DNA from: CAZKFG01 sp964551985 | Lineage (GTDB): Bacteria; Bacillota; Negativicutes; Acidaminococcales; JAISLQ01 | Length of the DNA stretch: 6,854 nt | Direction: 5' to 3' | Assembly (NCBI GenBank): GCA_964551985.1 | Contig: CAZKFG010000078.1 | Span: forward strand, 1 to 6,854 | Part shown: piece by piece, positions 4,125-6,854 of the stretch | How the letters are laid out: each line of letters opens with the position of its first letter | Numbering within the stretch: the stretch's first letter is position 1 | Notes under the pieces: model-generated | Seen by the model: only the letters and a program-made list of their open reading frames with translations | What the model was told of the DNA's origin: nothing | Databases searched by the model: none | Position numbers and translations under genes: made by a program

Positions 4125-5222
4125 ATGAGTTACGCAATAATACGAATGGATAAATATAAATCCGGTGATGTAAAAGGTATTGAAGTACACGACCAAAGGG
4201 AGAGGGGTAAGAGCCATACCAATCCTGATATTGATTTCTCTAAAAGTGAATTGAATGTTGATTTACATAATTCCGAACAAATTAACTACATGTCAAAAAT
4301 TAGGCAGCGTATCAATGAACTTGAGTTAAAAAAGGCAGTACGCAAAGATGCAATATATATGCTCCAGTGTTTAGTGACATCTGACAAAGAATTTTTTGAT
4401 AGCATGAGCGTTGATGAGCAACTCCAATTTTTTAGACATGCTTATAACTTCATACAGCTTAGATACGGTTATGAGAATATTGTTTCGGCCGTAGTTCATT
4501 TCGATGAGCGTACCCCTCATATGCACGTCAACTTCGTTCCTGTGGTAGATAGTTCTTTGTGTGCTAAAAAAATTTATAATAAGCAAAATCTTTTAAAATT
4601 ACATGATGATTTTCATAAATATGTCAAAAATAAAGGTTACGACCTTGAACGTGGTGAAAGTAAATCTGATAAGCAGCAGCATTTATCTACAGAAGAATAC
4701 AAACTAAAAATTAAGCACGAAGAATTGAAAAAAATGAATGATACAATAGACAAAAAAGAACATGCCCTAAAAAAGCATTTAAATGCCCTTGAGGGTGTTT
4801 CGGTTTCTTTTGGTAAGTTAGATACTATTGAAACAAAAAAATCGCTTACAGGGGCAAAAACAACATTAAAAACAGAGGATTATGATACACTATGCAAAAT
4901 GGCTCATAAAAGCATTTTTTTGCAAGAGCAAGTAGGCAAATTAGAAAAGTTAAAAGTTGAGCTTGATAGAATGAAAAATAAAAATCAAATGGGTATAAGT
5001 GAACGTATGCAGTACATAAAAAAAATAAAATGTTTGGAGGGCACTATTAAGCATCGTGAAAAATTTATAGCTGTTGCTAATGGTTATATTTTTGGTAAGG
5101 GTTTTACTGAGGAATTTAACGAGTTCCTTAATTTCTACTTGCAACAAGAAGAAAAACAAATTGCAAGAGGACAACAAAGGCCTACTATGAAGAATCAAGA
5201 TGATTATGATATCGAGTTGTAA
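4125..5222 (+). CDS. mob: MobV-family relaxase (Mob/Pre)
   Basis: This 365-residue plasmid mobilization protein would nick oriT, stay covalently attached to the 5' end and guide the strand to a helper conjugation channel. With the ATG at 4125, the N-terminus (MSYAIIRMDKYKSGDVKGIE) matches MobM in spacing, and His22 falls on the number of the catalytic histidine of pMV158 MobM, followed by RERGKSHTNPDID. The metal-binding motif HFDERTPHMH spans residues 125-134 (His125, Glu128, His132, His134). Residues about 190-290 are charged, helical and probably coiled coil. The protein is shorter than MobM (about 494 residues), lacking part of the C-terminal region. In-frame GTG 4116 and ATG 4119 are less likely starts: the Shine-Dalgarno (AGGGGGTGA, 4111-4119) overlaps them and is well spaced for 4125. 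The TOPRIM gene follows 133 bases later on the same strand. Confidence 0.95.
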   Translation: MSYAIIRMDKYKSGDVKGIEVHDQRERGKSHTNPDIDFSKSELNVDLHNSEQINYMSKIRQRINELELKKAVRKDAIYMLQCLVTSDKEFFDSMSVDEQLQFFRHAYNFIQLRYGYENIVSAVVHFDERTPHMHVNFVPVVDSSLCAKKIYNKQNLLKLHDDFHKYVKNKGYDLERGESKSDKQQHLSTEEYKLKIKHEELKKMNDTIDKKEHALKKHLNALEGVSVSFGKLDTIETKKSLTGAKTTLKTEDYDTLCKMAHKSIFLQEQVGKLEKLKVELDRMKNKNQMGISERMQYIKKIKCLEGTIKHREKFIAVANGYIFGKGFTEEFNEFLNFYLQQEEKQIARGQQRPTMKNQDDYDIEL

Positions 5223-5286
5223 AGATTCAGTAGTTGGAAATTTAAAGATGAATTTGGTGGCAAGAAATAATTTAAGGATTTGATTA

Positions 5287-5342
5287 TTTTTTTGCTGTCC
5301 AGCATGATTTTTTCTCAAAGAAATGTCGGGTCAGCAAAAAAA
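5287..5342 (+). repeat. Inverted repeat between mob and the TOPRIM gene
   Basis: TTTTTTTGCTG (5287-5297) and CAGCAAAAAAA (5332-5342) are perfectly complementary 11-base arms separated by 34 bases. The alternative ATG (5323) lies in the loop, and the Shine-Dalgarno GGTGA (5347-5351) follows the right arm directly. It may modulate translation or transcription from mob into the downstream gene, but the stem is A/T-dominated and weak. Confidence 0.4.
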
Positions 5343-5355
5343 GAGTGGTGAGATA

Positions 5356-6255
5356 ATGCTTGATGATGAGTTGATAAAAAAGGCAAGGCAAGCAAATATA
5401 GTGCAGTATCTACTGAATAAGGGTGAACCCCTGTTGCGATCCGGGCGACGTTATAAACATAAGGAGTATGATAGTTTAGTTTTTACTGATAACTCTTATT
5501 ACTGGAATAGCCGTCAGGAACATGGTAACGCTGTAGATTTCTTGGTTAGGTTTTATGGTTTTAGTTTTTCGGATGCAGTAAGGGAGTTGATTGGAAGTAA
5601 CGAAATGTATTTCGATAATTTGGCTGCAGATAAAAATTCTTTACCAAAGCTAGAAGCCTTAGAATTGTCAAATGACTATAAGAGGTCTATAGCTTATTTA
5701 AATAAAACAAGAGGAATAAGTTATAGCCTTATTAAATATCTCGTTGATACTAAGAATTTATTTCAAGAGAACAAGACAAACAATATTGTGTTTCCAATTT
5801 ATGATGAGCTTGGTGAGTACGTTGGGGCAGAGTTGCAAGGAACATTGACAGAAAAGAGGTTTAAGGGTATTAAGACTAATACTAAGTATGGTTATGGCTA
5901 CAACGTAAGGTATCCAGCTCAGTCAAAATCTTTTAGATATGCTTTGTTCTTTGAAAGTGCTGTTGATTTATTGAGTTTTATAGATATAGCTAAGCTTTAC
6001 GAGAATAAATCTTTACAAGAATGTATATTGGTTTCAATGGCAGGTTTAAAGGTAAATATTGTGACATGTGTTTTAAGGGCCTTTACAGGCGATTTAAGGC
6101 CTGTTATGTGTGTAGACAATGATAATGCAGGGTTAAGCTTTTTAAACGCCTTAGATGAGCAAAATATAGCTTATATGAGGCACATACCTCAATATCCCTA
6201 TAAAGACTATAACGAAATGCTTCAAACATTGAAAAAGACCGGTGGCAAGTTTTAA
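5356..6255 (+). CDS. DUF3991 / TOPRIM-domain protein (primase-like)
   Basis: This 299-residue protein has an N-terminal DUF3991-like part (about 1-90: DDELIKKARQANIVQYLLNK, RSGRRYKHKEYDSLVFTDN, YYWNSRQEHGNAVDFLVRFYG). It resembles a zinc-finger primase domain without the cysteines. A middle region (FPIYDELGEYVGAELQGT) precedes a C-terminal TOPRIM fold, with conserved Glu in ALFFESAVDLL (Glu200) and acidic pair VDNDNAG (Asp254, Asp256). TOPRIM residues bind Mg2+ in primases, topoisomerases and nucleases. Such proteins are common on conjugative elements of Bacillota, where a priming role is suspected but not, to my knowledge, shown. ATG 5356 was chosen because GGTGA (5347-5351) is placed as in a full Shine-Dalgarno and homologues begin near DDELI. 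ATG 5323 (11 residues longer) has no good site. Position behind the relaxase suggests a part in transfer or complementary-strand synthesis. Confidence 0.85.
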   Translation: MLDDELIKKARQANIVQYLLNKGEPLLRSGRRYKHKEYDSLVFTDNSYYWNSRQEHGNAVDFLVRFYGFSFSDAVRELIGSNEMYFDNLAADKNSLPKLEALELSNDYKRSIAYLNKTRGISYSLIKYLVDTKNLFQENKTNNIVFPIYDELGEYVGAELQGTLTEKRFKGIKTNTKYGYGYNVRYPAQSKSFRYALFFESAVDLLSFIDIAKLYENKSLQECILVSMAGLKVNIVTCVLRAFTGDLRPVMCVDNDNAGLSFLNALDEQNIAYMRHIPQYPYKDYNEMLQTLKKTGGKF

Positions 6256-6274
6256 CTTGGTAGCCGTTTTTTTT
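6240..6274 (+). terminator. Rho-independent terminator of the mob-TOPRIM unit
   Basis: CGG (6240-6242) and CAAGTT (6246-6251) pair with AACTTG (6254-6259) and CCG (6264-6266) around a small internal loop, followed by eight T's (6267-6274). The TOPRIM stop codon is inside the hairpin loop. Confidence 0.75.
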
Positions 6275-6318
6275 GCAGTATATCAGTTTTCTTGTCTTTT
6301 TTTCCTGTACGCTTTTAA

Positions 6319-6348
6319 TTGTTTCTTACCTTAACTGTAATTTATAAT
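6319..6348 (+). promoter_or_regulatory. Probable promoter of the HTH/coiled-coil gene
   Basis: TTGTTT (6319-6324), an 18-bp spacer and a perfect TATAAT (6343-6348) lie 66 bases before the start codon, so the leader would be about 60 bases. With a terminator just upstream and another after the stop codon, the gene appears to be its own transcription unit. Confidence 0.55.
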
Positions 6349-6414
6349 TAATCTAAAGATTATGAGTTTAGTTAAGCTGTTAATATACGAAAGAGAAAGG
6401 TTAGTGAGTAACAG

Positions 6415-6802
6415 ATGAAAACTATAAAAGAGCTTGAAAAGTCTATAGGAGTAAGCAAAGTTTCACTTTACAGCATGGTTAAAAAAATTGAGTTTAGACC
6501 ACATGTTTTTAAGGATCTAAACAACACTATGTTAATTGACGAAGCAGGAGAAAAGCTGTTAAGAGCATATTACTTAAAGGAGCAATCTGAAACAATAAAT
6601 GACATATTGAGCGAAACTATTGAGTATGAGAAAGAAACTTCGGAAGACATTAATTTTAAGTGTAGTGATAGTGATATAGATTCAGATTTAAGTAAGCTTA
6701 AAAGCCTTGATTTTATGGTTTTTTTACAAGAACAAATTAAGATAAAGGACGATACAATTAATTCCCTTTTAAGCCTGTTAAGCAACCAGCAAAAGCTTCA
6801 AA
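6415..6802 (+). CDS. 5' part of HTH/coiled-coil plasmid protein (DUF536-like), continuing at position 89 of the window
   Basis: The gene starts at ATG 6415 (GTGAG ends 7 bases upstream). It runs without stop through 6714 and continues as bases 1-204 in the circle, for 167 residues. The N-terminus KTIKELEKSIGVSKVSLYSM is a DNA-binding helix-turn-helix very like the KTIKELADELGVSK opening of DUF536-like proteins from Gram-positive plasmids. Then come an acidic linker (residues about 55-97, for example SETIEYEKETSEDINF and CSDSDIDSDLSKLK) and a coiled coil (about 98-130) for self-association. Such proteins sit next to replication genes and are thought to affect copy number or partitioning; that role is inferred here. 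Bases 6715-6802 repeat 1-88. Beyond 6802 the frame enters inverted artefact sequence and should not be translated. Confidence 0.85.
6715..6802 (+). repeat. Direct terminal repeat of bases 1-88 (circle overlap)
   Basis: All 88 bases are identical to 1-88, and divergence begins at 89 versus 6803 (T versus G). The overlap joins the two gene halves in frame, so it marks a circular molecule of 6714 bp linearised in this gene, not a biological repeat. Confidence 0.92.
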
Positions 6803-6854
6803 GGGAATTAATTGTATCGTCCTTTATCTTAATTTGTTCTTGTAAAAAAACCAT
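6800..6854 (-). repeat. Terminal inverted copy of bases 1-55 (probable artefact)
   Basis: These 55 bases are the exact reverse complement of 1-55, and also of 6715-6769, giving a 55-bp stem with a 30-base loop (6770-6799). The change of strand occurs at AAA (6800-6802), which is shared by both arrangements. Because the direct repeat already closes the circle, this tail is best explained as a fold-back or assembly-graph artefact. The 52 bases from 6803 should be removed before using the circle. Confidence 0.85.

Noticed and set aside
4371..4586. Minus-strand frame of 71 codons
   Set aside because: It is fully inside the relaxase catalytic domain on the opposite strand, without a start signal.
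4950..5318. Minus-strand frame rich in Phe/Leu/Ile resembling a membrane protein
   Set aside because: It is the antisense of the Lys/Glu-rich coiled-coil part of the relaxase; such antisense frames look hydrophobic by composition.
6570..6785. Minus-strand open frame of 71 codons
   Set aside because: It lies antisense to the HTH/coiled-coil gene, with low-complexity Ser/Leu composition and no ribosome binding site.
1..6854. Linear plasmid with terminal inverted repeats
   Set aside because: The 88-base direct overlap closes a circle and rebuilds an intact gene; the inverted tail is only 55 bases and adds no new sequence.

Overview
The window is almost certainly one complete small mobilizable plasmid of about 6.7 kb, cut open inside a gene. 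The DNA is AT-rich. Its Shine-Dalgarno sequences and gene families (pUB110/pC194-type Rep, pMV158-type MobV relaxase, DUF3991/TOPRIM protein, HTH plus coiled-coil plasmid protein) point to a Bacillota host, probably an anaerobic clostridial or related lineage. The sequence alone does not fix the genus. Bases 1-88 recur exactly at 6715-6802, and joining them gives one uninterrupted 167-codon gene (6415-6714 followed by 1-204). The natural circle is therefore inferred to be 6714 bp. The last 52 bases (6803-6854) are a reverse-complement copy of the first 52 and look like an assembly or library artefact.

Layout: (1) 1-204, the end of the HTH/coiled-coil gene, followed by a terminator. (2) 235-745, minus strand, a YefM-YoeB toxin-antitoxin pair whose promoter carries two TGTACA operator cores. 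(3) 746-1041, a control and replication region with a recognisable rolling-circle nick site (TCTTGATAATA), a long imperfect hairpin and rep promoter elements. (4) 1042-2169, rep, a Rep_1-family HUH initiator with Cys cluster, HUH motif, catalytic Tyr and its companion Glu all visible. (5) 2170-2410, intergenic, with a 22-bp-arm palindrome and an adjacent half-palindrome of the GGACACAGGGACGG type, resembling a chromosomal REP element. (6) 2411-3656, minus strand, two cargo genes: an exported protein with an Asp/Tyr-rich segment and an unknown protein with a faint MotA-like stretch. (7) 3657-4124, cargo promoter, a decayed gene fragment and a pMV158-like oriT. (8) 4125-5222, MobV relaxase. (9) 5356-6255, DUF3991/TOPRIM (primase-like) protein and terminator. 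(10) 6256-6414, promoter region of the HTH/coiled-coil gene.

How the parts fit: Rep would nick at about 867/868 and replicate rightward. YefM-YoeB would stabilise inheritance. MobV would nick oriT at about 4052/4053 and allow transfer with help from a conjugative element. The TOPRIM protein directly behind the relaxase is the least expected part: a possible primase for complementary-strand synthesis on a plasmid small enough that host RNA polymerase or primase would normally suffice. The two cargo genes have no recognised function and are the best place to look for something undescribed.
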